DNA of 64,000 bases from Adlercreutzia hattorii (GTDB lineage: Bacteria > Actinomycetota > Coriobacteriia > Coriobacteriales > Eggerthellaceae). Positions 1-8,265 of this stretch are shown here, in pieces. The position numbers and the translations under genes were made by a program. The first letter of the stretch is position 1; each line of letters begins with the position of its first letter. The stretch is taken from assembly GCF_011405655.1 (NCBI RefSeq), contig NZ_AP022829.1, positions 1,845,001-1,909,000 on the forward strand, given 5' to 3'. The notes under the pieces are model-generated. The model was not told where the DNA came from and ran no database searches. It saw only the letters and a list, made by a program, of their open reading frames with translations.

Positions 1-220
1 CATCTTCGCCATGGGCTTCCAGAAACGCCTCGACGCAGGGCCACCGCACCACCTCGACATCGTCCCAGTAGTCGCACCCGGCGCGCTTCAGGTTCCTCTC
101 CGTCAGCCGAAACCCCATCGGCTCCACCAAGTGCAGCCGCGCCCCCACGCACGCGCACGTGCGAGCGATGTTCCCCGTATTCTGAGGAATCTCCGGTTCC
201 ACAAGAACGATGTTCAGCAT
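1..220 (-). CDS. trmL: tRNA (cytidine/uridine-34-2'-O)-methyltransferase TrmL, 5' part only
   Basis: The minus strand from 220 to the window edge reads a SPOUT-type methyltransferase N-terminus starting [20 protein letters not shown], the first beta strand and the conserved PQNTGNIAR element of TrmL. The family 2'-O-methylates the wobble base of certain leucine tRNAs using S-adenosylmethionine. About 73 residues are visible; the C-terminal knot that binds the cofactor lies outside the window. The ATG overlaps the TAA of the upstream ABC-F gene by one base (TAATG), so the two are probably translationally coupled. The family call rests on the N-terminal motif and on continuous reading to the edge. 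Confidence 0.85.
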   Translation of the reverse strand, partial: MLNIVLVEPEIPQNTGNIARTCACVGARLHLVEPMGFRLTERNLKRAGCDYWDDVEVVRWPCVEAFLEAHGED

Positions 221-2412
221 TACGCCTGCTCCTGCTGACGGGCCATTTCGGCTTCCAGCTCCTCGGTGAGGGTGAACCACTCCTCCTCGGCGGCGGCCAG
301 GCGCTGTTTCAGTTTGGCATGCTCGGCGATGGCGTCGGAGGAGGCATCCTCGTTCACGTAGAAGTCGGGGTCGGCCATCATGGCAAGCAGCTCCTCCATG
401 CGGGCGTTGTCTCGCTCCATCTGCTCGTCCAGCTGGGCGATGCGCTTACGGTGGTTCTTCAGGGCGGCATAGGCGCGGTTGCGGGCCTCGGCCTCGCGGC
501 GCTTCTGCTCCTTGGTCTTCGGCGCGCTGCCTTTGGGCGCGGTGAGCTGCACATCACCGCCCTTGGGGGCCGTCGTGACCCCGGAGCCCTTCACAGCTGA
601 GGAGGGCTGACCAAGGTCAGCCCCTACGGAACCATCCCGAGCAGCCGCCGAGCTCGAGCCTTGGCGGTCGCGACGGCGGTTCACGGTGATCTTCGTGGGG
701 GCCGCCGCACCAGCGCGGCGCTTCTCGGGGGCCGCGCCGCTCCCCTTCCCGTGGATGCCCGCATCGGCCAGGGCCTCGTCCACCACCGAGCGGTCGGCGT
801 CCACGTCGCCATCGAGCTGGCCCGACTTGTACAGGTAGTAGTCGTAGTCGCCCTCGTAGTTGGTGATCTGGCCGTCCTTCACCTCCACGATGCGGTTGGC
901 CACCCCGCGGATGAGATGCCGGTCGTGGGTGATGAACAGGATGGTGCCGTCGAAGTGCTGCAGGGCCTGCTCCAGCACGTCGGCGCTGGAGATGTCCAAG
1001 TGGTTGGTGGGCTCGTCCAAACACAGCAGGGGCTTCGGCGCCACGAGCATTTTCGCCAGGGCGAGACGCCCCTTCTCGCCGCCGGAGAGCACCGACACCT
1101 TCTTGTCCACGGCGTCCCCCGTGAACAGAAACGCGCCCAGCAGGCTGCGCACCTGGGAGATGGACCAGCCGGGCGCGGCATGATCCAGCTCCTCGAAGAC
1201 GGTGTTGCCCGCGTGCAGCTCTTCCAGCTGGTGCTGGGCGTAGTAGGTGAGATCGACGTTCACGCCATAGTCGATGGTGCCCGCATCGGGCTTTTCCACG
1301 CCGGCGATCATCTTCAAAAGCGTCGACTTGCCCGCGCCGTTGGGGCCCACGAGCGCCACCTTGTCGCCGCGGTACATCGTGAAGTCGATGCCGTCGTACA
1401 CCGTGTGGTCGCCGTAGCGCTTCACGAGACCGCGCGCCCGCACCACCTCATCTCCCGTGCGCGGCGGCTGCACGAAGTTGAAGTGCACCGTCTTCTTCTC
1501 CTCGGGGATGACCGGCAGCGTCTCCTTGATCTTCTCGATGCGCCGCTCGCGTTCCTGGGCCTGCTTGGCCTTGGTGGCCTTGTAGCGGAAGCGGTCGACG
1601 AAGGCCTGCAGATGCGCGATCTCCTCCAGCGACTTCGCTCGCTCGGCCTTGATGCGCTCCAAGCGCTCCTCGCGTGCCACCAGGTACTTCGAGTAGTTGC
1701 CCTTGTACAGGTTCACTTCCCCGTTGTCGATTTCCGCCACGCGGTCGACCATGTTGTCCATGAAGGCGCGGTCGTGAGAGACCACGATGACGGTGCCGGC
1801 GTAGCCGCGCAGGAAGCCCTCGAGCCACTTCACCGATTCCAGATCGAGATGGTTCGTCGGCTCGTCGAGCAGCAGCACCTCGGGGTTGCGGATGAGCAGT
1901 TTCGCAAGCGCGATGCGCATCTGCCAACCGCCGGAGAACTCGGTGGTGGAACGGGTCATGTCGCGCTCGGTGAAGCCGAGGCCGAACAGCACGCTTCGCA
2001 CTTTCGACTCCAGCGAGTAGCCGCCGAGCATCTCGTAGGCGTCCCGCGCCCGGCCCACGGCCGCCAGCTGAGCTTCGGTGGGGTTCGCGCCCAGCTCCGC
2101 CTCCAGCTTGTGCAGGCGCTGCTCCGCTTCAAGAACCTCGGTCTGGGACGAGATGACCTCTTCGAAGACGGGCAGGTCCCCCATCTCGATGGCCTCCTGC
2201 TCCAGATAGCCCACGCGCGCCCCCTTGGCGAAGAGCACGCGCCCCTCGTCCGGATCGTCCTCGCCGGAGATAATGTTGAGCAGCGTCGTCTTGCCCGCGC
2301 CGTTAGGGCCCACGAGCGCCAGCCGGTCGTACTCTTCCAAGCGGAACGTCACGTCGTGGAACAGCGTGCGGCCGCCGTAGGATTTCGAAAGATGTTCAGT
2401 TTGCAGGATCAT
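220..2412 (-). CDS. ABC-F family ATPase (ribosome-associated, EttA/Uup/YdiF type)
   Basis: This is a soluble duplicated ABC protein without membrane segments, typical of ABC-F factors that act on the ribosome rather than as transporters. Two Walker A motifs (GPNGAGKTT and GPNGAGKST), two signature motifs (FSGGWQMR and LSGGEKGR) and two [11 protein letters not shown]-type Walker B motifs are visible, with a charged inter-domain linker between the ATPase halves. After the second domain come a low-complexity Ala/Gly/Lys stretch and a coiled-coil C-terminal domain. I start at the ATG at 2412 ([14 protein letters not shown]), because ABC-F homology begins there and a GGGAAA element precedes it; an in-frame upstream start would add 25 unrelated residues. 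That gives about 730 residues, long for the family because of the linker. Housekeeping versus antibiotic-protection role cannot be told from sequence. Confidence 0.9.
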   Translation of the reverse strand: MILQTEHLSKSYGGRTLFHDVTFRLEEYDRLALVGPNGAGKTTLLNIISGEDDPDEGRVLFAKGARVGYLEQEAIEMGDLPVFEEVISSQTEVLEAEQRLHKLEAELGANPTEAQLAAVGRARDAYEMLGGYSLESKVRSVLFGLGFTERDMTRSTTEFSGGWQMRIALAKLLIRNPEVLLLDEPTNHLDLESVKWLEGFLRGYAGTVIVVSHDRAFMDNMVDRVAEIDNGEVNLYKGNYSKYLVAREERLERIKAERAKSLEEIAHLQAFVDRFRYKATKAKQAQERERRIEKIKETLPVIPEEKKTVHFNFVQPPRTGDEVVRARGLVKRYGDHTVYDGIDFTMYRGDKVALVGPNGAGKSTLLKMIAGVEKPDAGTIDYGVNVDLTYYAQHQLEELHAGNTVFEELDHAAPGWSISQVRSLLGAFLFTGDAVDKKVSVLSGGEKGRLALAKMLVAPKPLLCLDEPTNHLDISSADVLEQALQHFDGTILFITHDRHLIRGVANRIVEVKDGQITNYEGDYDYYLYKSGQLDGDVDADRSVVDEALADAGIHGKGSGAAPEKRRAGAAAPTKITVNRRRDRQGSSSAAARDGSVGADLGQPSSAVKGSGVTTAPKGGDVQLTAPKGSAPKTKEQKRREAEARNRAYAALKNHRKRIAQLDEQMERDNARMEELLAMMADPDFYVNEDASSDAIAEHAKLKQRLAAAEEEWFTLTEELEAEMARQQEQA

Positions 2413-2568
2413 AAGCGTTTCCCGAATCAGTCGTCGAAGGGCGAGTCCGAGCCGCCCCGCTTTTGCCAACTGCATAGTGTAGCGCATCCGCGCAACGATG
2501 CGCCCCGCTATGCCTTTCGGTACTTCTGAAAACGGCTGTTGGGCTTATCGGGAATCGCCCGTACCCCC

Positions 2569-3072
2569 TCACGCCTCAACCAATTCGAAGGCCTTCCGAT
2601 AGACGGTCTCCGCCTCCCAGCCCCTGGACTCCACTTCTTCCAAGGTGAGCCACGCGAAGGACTCGTGCTCGTGGCTCAGGCGCACGTCGCCGGAGCGCCA
2701 GCGGCAAACGAAGTCGACGCCGAGAATCCGTCGCCCCGGGGCGCGCATCGTCCAGGCATTGAAGGGCTCGCCGACCTCGATTTCCAGCCCGGTCTCCTCG
2801 CGCACCTCGCGCACCAGCGCCTCCTGCCAGCTCTCGCCCGCTTCCACACATCCCCCCGGAAGATCCTCCTCGAGATCGGGCGCGATGCTGAGACGGCGCG
2901 CCGCATCGGGCTTGAACAGGAACAGCATGCGGCCGTCCTTGAAGACGCACCCTTTCACCGCAACGCGCTCCCTCGGCTTCGACGCCGCGGCCCCGTCGGG
3001 GCCATCGGTTTCATGTTGGAGATGCGCCACGGCTGCCTCCTCAAGTAGGTTCTTCCAAGACCCCCCTACCAT
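2569..3072 (-). CDS. Nudix hydrolase
   Basis: A complete Nudix box is visible: GGCVEAGESW followed by REVREETGL, matching GX5EX7REUXEEXGU. The family hydrolyses nucleoside diphosphates linked to another moiety, using a divalent metal held by the REXXEE glutamates. The substrate cannot be predicted. The C-terminal part is the usual alpha/beta Nudix fold. I prefer the ATG at 3072 (MVGGSWKN), 167 residues, because GAGGAG lies about nine bases upstream. The longer reading from a GTG at 3117 has a poor ribosome site and would begin inside a palindromic repeat arm. It follows the same strand as the ABC-F gene, separated by about 150 bases. Confidence 0.85.
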   Translation of the reverse strand: MVGGSWKNLLEEAAVAHLQHETDGPDGAAASKPRERVAVKGCVFKDGRMLFLFKPDAARRLSIAPDLEEDLPGGCVEAGESWQEALVREVREETGLEIEVGEPFNAWTMRAPGRRILGVDFVCRWRSGDVRLSHEHESFAWLTLEEVESRGWEAETVYRKAFELVEA

Positions 3073-3110
3073 AGCAGAGAGCTCCTCAATTCGTGCGCTC
3101 AGACTCCTTC

Positions 3111-3276
3111 GGTTCACGAAGTGCTGCTTTTCTGCACGAGATCTCGAGTTATAAGCGTCTAGAAGAGACAGAATTAACGAATAGCGATATCCCCAGCATC
3201 TAATGAAGCAGTTTCCGAGAGAACAGACGCTTACAACTCGAGATTTGCTGCATTTTGCCGGCGGTTCGCCGACCGG
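3111..3276. repeat. REPIN-like inverted-repeat element, copy 1
   Basis: Two ~50-base arms in inverted orientation flank ~64 unrelated bases. The left arm (3111-3160) ends ATCTCGAGTTATAAGCGTCT. The right arm (3225-3276) begins AGACGCTTACAACTCGAGAT and runs out through TGCATTTTGCC and GGTTCGCCGACC. The arms match each other in their inner ~20 bases with one or two differences, and more loosely outside. The same arm sequence recurs at 28312-28512 and 62542-62760, so this is a dispersed family and not a gene-specific terminator. Confidence 0.85.
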
Positions 3277-3318
3277 AGCCGCCTACAGCTCGTCGACCGA
3301 AGCCGTCTACAGCTCCCC
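3271..3318. repeat. 24-base tandem duplication
   Basis: Two adjacent 24-base copies, 3271-3294 and 3295-3318, share GACCG-AGCCG-CTACAGCTC with a few substitutions. The first copy begins at the outer end of the palindromic element arm. Confidence 0.75.
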
Positions 3319-3410
3319 GATCTTATCGACTGCGAAAAACGCCATCCATAGAAAGCTAACATCGCGATCGGAATACGAGGCGACGAGGAACGAAGCCAGA
3401 AGACGGTCGC

Positions 3411-3480
3411 AAGGAGCGTCGCCCGGGCCAAGAATCAAACCCGACAAGGAGCGTCGCCCGGGCAGAGAATCAAACCCGAG
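3411..3480. repeat. 35-base tandem duplication at the 3' end of the channel gene
   Basis: Copies 3411-3445 and 3446-3480 both contain AAGGAGCGTCGCCCGGGC and AGAATCAAACCCGA, differing at only a few bases. The second copy includes the stop codon and last codons of the ClC gene, so the first copy looks like a duplicated gene end placed downstream of the stop. Confidence 0.85.
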
Positions 3481-4744
3481 AGAACGCCTTCGGAACCGGA
3501 ACGGCGGCGCCCAAGCACGCAGCGGCAAGGACGAAGACAACGGCTTTCGCGGGAAAGCACAGGATGAGCAGCAAGGCCACCATCAGCGGCTGGCGCATAG
3601 CTGCGCCCAGAAGGGCCGCCGTGCTGACAGAGAGCGCGAAGACCGGGTCGATGCCAAAGAGCCCGGCGGCGGCATAGCCGATGGCGATCCCCGAGAAGAT
3701 GAGCGGGAAAAAGTGACCGCCACGCCAACCGAGTCCGAGGCACACCTGGCTGGCCAGCACCTTGAGAAACCCCGTCGCGAGCAAGACCCCAGCACCGAGG
3801 GCCGTCCACTGCTGCGCCAGCATCTCGGTCTGGGCCTCGCCGGCGAACAGGGTAAAGGGGAGGAAGATCCCGAGAGCTCCCAGTATCGCGCCGGCAACGA
3901 CCGCCTTCACTACGACGCGATCGCCGAGCCGCGCGGACAGCTTGCCCACGGCCCAGCCGAAGCCATGAAAGAGCCAGCCGGCGCAGGCGCCGAGCGCGAC
4001 GACGGGAAGTGCCCAGGCGAGTTCGGATGTCCCCACTGCCATGGCGGAGAAGTGCGGCAGCCCCGAACCGCCGCCAGCCGCCTCGTTGAGCAGCATGAAC
4101 GCCCCCAGCGCCCCGGCCACGGAGAGCAGGTACACCGCCGTTTTGACCGGTTTGGAAACCTGGGGCGCGGAAACCACGGTCGCAGCGGACGCGCCGCCCC
4201 CATGCCGACGCCCGTCGGTATCGTCCGCATAGCCGAACAGCGGCGCCGCCAGGCCGAACAGCGGGGCCGAGAAGATCGCCGACAAAATGGCCGCCGTGCC
4301 CGCGTTCGCCAGCTCGCGCATCTCGGCGCCCATGAACTTGAGTCGGTCCCCCACCCAGCTGCAAAGCCCCGCCACCACGCCGGTAAGGCCGGCCTCGGGC
4401 CCGATGCTGCCGCCAAACAAAAGCGGCAGAAGCGCGCCAACGAACATAGCGCCCAGATGCCGATACTCATAGCGCCCGGTTTTCTTCACCTCGGCGAGCA
4501 CCGTGTTCATATCATCGGGGTACGGCCCCACGTTCTTTTGAAACAATCCAATGGCAACGCCGCCCACAACGCAGAAGGCAAGCGGGTACACGACAGCGGG
4601 CATCCCTATCGCCGCCAGCCACGCCGGCGCCTTCACCCACAAAAGATCGAGGCCCGCGTTCATGAGAAAGAAGAACGCCCAGCAAAACGCCCCGGCGCAA
4701 GCTCCGAGCATCACGGTCACCACAGCAAACGCAATCCGTTTCAC
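3470..4744 (-). CDS. ClC-family voltage-gated chloride channel/transporter
   Basis: This is a polytopic membrane protein of about 424 residues with features of ClC channels and H+/Cl- exchangers. GGSIGPEAG in the first half resembles the ClC G(K/R)EGP anion-filter motif, and GGHFFPLIFSG in the second half resembles the GxFxP motif. At least ten hydrophobic segments are visible. The start is the GTG at 4744 (VKRIAFAVVTVMLG), preceded by GGAAAGGAAG at proper spacing; longer frames would run through the tRNA-Val gene. The SIGP variant departs from the canonical GREGP, so ion selectivity and channel versus exchanger mode are uncertain. No regulatory CBS domains follow. Confidence 0.85.
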   Translation of the reverse strand: MKRIAFAVVTVMLGACAGAFCWAFFFLMNAGLDLLWVKAPAWLAAIGMPAVVYPLAFCVVGGVAIGLFQKNVGPYPDDMNTVLAEVKKTGRYEYRHLGAMFVGALLPLLFGGSIGPEAGLTGVVAGLCSWVGDRLKFMGAEMRELANAGTAAILSAIFSAPLFGLAAPLFGYADDTDGRRHGGGASAATVVSAPQVSKPVKTAVYLLSVAGALGAFMLLNEAAGGGSGLPHFSAMAVGTSELAWALPVVALGACAGWLFHGFGWAVGKLSARLGDRVVVKAVVAGAILGALGIFLPFTLFAGEAQTEMLAQQWTALGAGVLLATGFLKVLASQVCLGLGWRGGHFFPLIFSGIAIGYAAAGLFGIDPVFALSVSTAALLGAAMRQPLMVALLLILCFPAKAVVFVLAAACLGAAVPVPKAFSRV

Positions 4745-4788
4745 GACGGCTTCCTTTCCTGGGCGAAAAGCTCTTTGGATACGAAAAA

Positions 4789-4812
4789 GGCCCCTCCGAG
4801 GAGGGGCCTGCT
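4789..4812 (-). terminator. Intrinsic terminator of tRNA-Val
   Basis: Read on the minus strand, AGGCCCCTCCTCGGAGGGGCCT forms a strong hairpin followed by TTTTT, just after the tRNA-Val gene and ahead of the channel gene. So the channel gene probably depends on readthrough or its own promoter. Confidence 0.9.
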
Positions 4813-4817
4813 GTTTA

Positions 4818-4892
4818 TGGTGGTCGCTACAGGATTTGAACCTGTGACCCCCGCCGTGTGAAGGCGATGCTCTCCCGCTGAGCCAAGCGACC
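4818..4892 (-). tRNA. tRNA-Val (CAC)
   Basis: The cloverleaf has acceptor GGTCGCT pairing with AGCGACC, discriminator A and an encoded CCA. The anticodon loop is TTCACAC, anticodon CAC, reading the valine codon GUG. The T arm has GGTTCAAATCC. Confidence 0.95.
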
Positions 4893-4928
4893 GATAGGTT
4901 TCGCAACTCACTGGGTGACTTGCGACGG

Positions 4929-4957
4929 CTGTATATACTACACGGATTCCGCGGCGC
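4929..4957 (-). promoter_or_regulatory. Candidate promoter of tRNA-Val
   Basis: On the minus strand TTGCGC and TAGTAT are separated by 17 bases, about 40 bases ahead of the mature tRNA end. The -35 is only a partial match, so this is a prediction by spacing and position. Confidence 0.45.
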
Positions 4958-5086
4958 GCGCAAGGGGGAATCTTGTATACTATCCCAACATATTCACAAT
5001 TCCACCGTTTGGCGGCTCTTCCCGCGCTTTCAGTGCCGAAGCCGCCCACCCTGAAACGGCGCACGAGAAAGAGAGGATCCGCCCCC

Positions 5087-6145
5087 ATGGCAAGCGATTT
5101 GACGAGCGACACCTTCCTCGCCTCCAAGAAGATCAGCGACGAGATCAAGGCCGATCTGGCCGTACACCCGGAGAAATACACCATGCTCACGGGCGACCGC
5201 CCCACGGGGCGTCTGCACATGGGCCACTACTTCGGCACTATCCGCGAGCGCGTCGCTTTGCAGAACGCCGGCGTCACCACTCGCATCATCATCGCTGACT
5301 ACCAGGTCATCACCGACCGCGACACCACGGCCAACATCGCCGACAACGTGCACAACATGGTCATCGATTATCTGGCCTGCGGCATCGATCCGGAGAAGAC
5401 CATCATCTTCACGCACTCCGCCGTGCCGGCCTTAAACCAGCTCATGCTCCCCTTCCTGTCGCTCGTCACCGAATCAGAGCTCATGCGCAACCCCACGGTG
5501 AAGGCCGAGCAGGAGGCCTCGGGCCACGCGCTCACGGGCCTGCTCCTCAGCTACCCGGTGCACCAGGCCTGCGACATCCTGTTCTGCAAGGGCAACGTCG
5601 TGCCCGTGGGGAAAGACCAGCTGCCCCACATCGAGCAGACCCGCCAGATCGCCCGCCGCTTCAACGAGCGCTACGGGCGGGTGTTCCCGGAGCCCCACGG
5701 ACTTCTCACCGACGCCGTGGAAATCCCCGGCCTCGACGGGCGCAAGATGTCGAAGAGCTACGGCAACGCCATCGCCCTTTCGGCCACGGAGGAGGAGACC
5801 GCCAAGCTCATCAAGAAGTCGCAGACCGACTCCGAGCGCATGATCACCTTCGATAAGGAGAACCGTCCCGGCGTCTCGGCCCTGCTGACCACGGCGGCGC
5901 TGACCACCGGCCGCACCGAAGAGGACATCGCAGCGGAAATCGGTAACGACGGCGCCGGCGCGCTCAAGCGCTACGTGACCGAGTCGGTGAACGCATACCT
6001 GGCGCCCATCCGCGAGCGCCGCCGCGAGCTGGAAGGGCAGCCGGAGATGGTGCGCGAGATCCTGCACGAGGGCAACCGCCGCGCCAACGAGATCGCCAAC
6101 GCCACCTTGGACGAGGTGCGCGAGGCCATGGGCATGGTGTACTAG
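5087..6145 (+). CDS. trpS: Tryptophanyl-tRNA synthetase
   Basis: Class I aminoacyl-tRNA synthetase charging tRNA-Trp with ATP and tryptophan in the cytoplasm. The HIGH signature appears as GRLHMGHYFG near residue 40 and the KMSKS signature as GRKMSKSYGN near residue 220. At 352 residues it has typical TrpS length. The start at the ATG at 5087 (MASDLTSD) is chosen for the GAGAGG site upstream and because homology begins shortly after; the in-frame upstream ATG would add 38 unrelated residues. The gene stands alone, between divergent tRNA-Val and a convergent antiporter gene, and ends at a strong terminator. I saw no T-box leader in the ~190 bases upstream. Confidence 0.97.
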   Translation: MASDLTSDTFLASKKISDEIKADLAVHPEKYTMLTGDRPTGRLHMGHYFGTIRERVALQNAGVTTRIIIADYQVITDRDTTANIADNVHNMVIDYLACGIDPEKTIIFTHSAVPALNQLMLPFLSLVTESELMRNPTVKAEQEASGHALTGLLLSYPVHQACDILFCKGNVVPVGKDQLPHIEQTRQIARRFNERYGRVFPEPHGLLTDAVEIPGLDGRKMSKSYGNAIALSATEEETAKLIKKSQTDSERMITFDKENRPGVSALLTTAALTTGRTEEDIAAEIGNDGAGALKRYVTESVNAYLAPIRERRRELEGQPEMVREILHEGNRRANEIANATLDEVREAMGMVY

Positions 6146-6180
6146 CCGCCGCGGGCAAGCCTCATCGACGCCGCGCGACC

Positions 6181-6215
6181 ACGGCGCCCCCTCACCAGAG
6201 GGGGCGCCGTTTTCT
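6181..6215 (+). terminator. Intrinsic terminator after trpS
   Basis: ACGGCGCCCC and GGGGCGCCGT form a ten-pair stem with a loop of about ten bases, then TTTCT. It sits between the convergent trpS and antiporter genes and could act in both directions. Confidence 0.88.
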
Positions 6216-8262
6216 ATACCGTGTCCTCCAGGTCCATCTGCATGAGCTGGACGCTCTCGCGCATGCGCTGGGCATGGGCGCGGGAGAGCCGGTCGTCCTC
6301 GTAGGCGCTCTGGATCTGCTCCAGCTCGAAGGTATAGGCCTTGCGCTTGATGTCCTCGGTGCGGTCGCCGGCCTTGATGACCGAGGTCACCGTGGGCCGC
6401 GCATCGTGCAGCGCCGCCACCGAGCGCTGGTACTCCACGAGCACCGCCGCCGCGTCCTCGGTGGGCACCTGGCTGGAAGCGACGGCCGCTTCCAAATGCT
6501 CCACGGCATAGGTGCGCGTGGCCGTCTGCAGCCAGCGCATCTCCTCGGTCTGCTCAGCCAGCTCCGTGTTGCCCGGCAGCTCGCGCAGCACCGCGCGCAC
6601 GCCGCGGTGCCACAGTGCCCGGAAGCGGCCGTTCCAGCGCTTCAACGTGCCGTGCCCCTTGCCATGCTGCAGAAGCTGCATGGCCTGCTCGAGACGCCCC
6701 ATGTAGCGGTAGGCCACCACGCCGGAGACGACGCCGCGCTCCATCAGCTCCATGGCGCGCTCGTACTCCCACATAAGGGCCTGAACGCGCAGCTCCACGT
6801 TCATCTCGCTCTCGATGCCGTTGTTGGCCTTGATGCGCGCGAGGCGGTCGTTGTAGGAGCGAATGACCGCCTGGGTCTCCGCGCGGTTCTCCCGCGTCTG
6901 CTGGGCCGTCAGCATCTCGATGACCTCGCGCATGATATCCATGGTGGTGGCGGCGTCCTGGTCGATGCGGCGCAGCTCCTCCTCCCCCTTGTCGCGCGCC
7001 GGCGCCAGAAGCGGCACGACGAACGTGGCCAGAAGCAGCGTGCACACGATGACGCCGCAGGCGAGGAAGATCAGCAGCTCGCGCTGGGGGAAGGGCACGT
7101 TGGGCGGCCCGTAGACGGCATAGGTGGGAATGGAGAACATGATGGAGAGCGTGATGGTGCCCTTGGCCCCGCAAAACGTCGTGATGAGCGCGCTGCGCAA
7201 ATCGCCTTTCCCGAACCGGCGCTTCTCGTCGCGACGCACATGGTAGAGATCCATGGCGAGCACCCACAGAAATCGCGTGGCCAGAAGCACGAAGGTGAGC
7301 CCGAAGACGAGCAGGATGAGCGTGGAGTTCGTGATGCGCACGTTCTCCCACGTATCCTGCATGGCCAAAGGAAGCTGGGTCCCCAGAAGCACGAACACGA
7401 TGCCGTTCAGAGCATAGGTGAGCACGTGCCACACGCTGCCCGAGACGATGTTCATGCGCGAGACCGAAGGCCCGATGACCCCCTTGGGGGACGTGACGTT
7501 GATGAGCCCGGCCACCACCACGGCGATGACGCCGGAGACGTGGCACACGTTGGCCACCAGGTAGATGAGGAAGGGAATGAGCACTTCGAAGAGCACGTGG
7601 AAGTTCGTGTTCTCCACACCGATGGAGCGGGCGCGCTTGACGACCCAGTTGCCGAGCAGGCCCAGGAGAACGCCGAGGATAAGGCCGCCGACGAACTCAA
7701 CAAGGAAATCGACGCTGGCATCGATCAGCGAGAAGGCGCCCGTGACCACGGCGGCGATGGCGAACTGGAAGGACACGATGCCCGAGGCGTCGTTCAGAAG
7801 CAGCTCGCCCTTCAACATGGAGGCCTGACGCTTCGGGATGTCCACCTGCTTCGAGAGCGACGAGACCGCCACGGCGTCCGTGGGGCCGAGGGCCGCGCCC
7901 AGGGCGAAGGCCGCCGCCAGCGGAATGGAGGGCACGAACGCGTTCAGCAGGAAGCCGATGACGAGCGTCGTGGCCACCACCAGGCCTATGGCTAAGGAGA
8001 GCACGGGCTTGCGCTCGCGCCAGAGCGCCTGCTTATCGGCATGCTTCGCCTCGTCGTAGAGCAGAGGAGCGATGAACATGACCAGGAACAGCTCCGGATC
8101 GAGCGTCACTTCCACATCGCCGCCGGCAACGACGGCGATGAGCAGCCCGATGGCGATTTGGATGAGCGGCAGGGAGACGCGGGGGATGATCTGGTCGATA
8201 AGCGAGGACGCCAGCACGGCGGCAAGCAGAAGCAGGCCGAGGGTCAGGGCTTCCACGAGCAT
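6214..8262 (-). CDS. CPA1-family Na+/H+ antiporter (NhaP/NHE type)
   Basis: A 682-residue membrane protein with an N-terminal domain of 12 or so hydrophobic segments and a cytosolic helical C-terminal domain of roughly 250 residues. The motif GPTDAVAVSSL is the ion-binding segment of CPA1 exchangers, with the key aspartate in TDAV. LLNDASGIVSFQFA, a further conserved CPA1 element, supplies the second acidic site (ND). The family exchanges cytoplasmic Na+ (or K+) for protons in pH and salt homeostasis. The long charged C-terminal tail, rich in R, E and Q, is probably regulatory. The gene is convergent with trpS and starts three bases past the stop of the NYN gene, so it is likely the distal member of that operon. 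Confidence 0.92.
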   Translation of the reverse strand: MLVEALTLGLLLLAAVLASSLIDQIIPRVSLPLIQIAIGLLIAVVAGGDVEVTLDPELFLVMFIAPLLYDEAKHADKQALWRERKPVLSLAIGLVVATTLVIGFLLNAFVPSIPLAAAFALGAALGPTDAVAVSSLSKQVDIPKRQASMLKGELLLNDASGIVSFQFAIAAVVTGAFSLIDASVDFLVEFVGGLILGVLLGLLGNWVVKRARSIGVENTNFHVLFEVLIPFLIYLVANVCHVSGVIAVVVAGLINVTSPKGVIGPSVSRMNIVSGSVWHVLTYALNGIVFVLLGTQLPLAMQDTWENVRITNSTLILLVFGLTFVLLATRFLWVLAMDLYHVRRDEKRRFGKGDLRSALITTFCGAKGTITLSIMFSIPTYAVYGPPNVPFPQRELLIFLACGVIVCTLLLATFVVPLLAPARDKGEEELRRIDQDAATTMDIMREVIEMLTAQQTRENRAETQAVIRSYNDRLARIKANNGIESEMNVELRVQALMWEYERAMELMERGVVSGVVAYRYMGRLEQAMQLLQHGKGHGTLKRWNGRFRALWHRGVRAVLRELPGNTELAEQTEEMRWLQTATRTYAVEHLEAAVASSQVPTEDAAAVLVEYQRSVAALHDARPTVTSVIKAGDRTEDIKRKAYTFELEQIQSAYEDDRLSRAHAQRMRESVQLMQMDLEDTV

Positions 8263-8265
8263 CCC

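Larger units (their letters stand above)
3073..3469. other. Gene-free stretch rich in repeats
   Basis: No convincing gene. It holds a REPIN-like palindromic element (3111-3276), a 24-base tandem duplication (3271-3318) and most of a 35-base tandem duplication (3411-3480). Open frames across it on the plus strand are extensions of antisense frames over the channel gene. Confidence 0.75.

Noticed and set aside
661-2529. 622-residue plus-strand open frame
   Set aside because: Antisense to the ABC-F gene, no family motifs; long antisense frames are expected at this GC and codon bias.
3111-3276. Palindrome as a simple Rho-independent terminator
   Set aside because: Arms are ~50 bases with a 64-base centre and no T-run, and the same arms recur at two other unrelated loci.
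3203-4861. 552-residue plus-strand open frame
   Set aside because: Antisense to the ClC channel and running into tRNA-Val; low-complexity Arg/Gly/His composition without a motif.
4893-5086. T-box leader of trpS
   Set aside because: No T-box sequence or specifier stem and no antiterminator/terminator pair could be identified in the leader.
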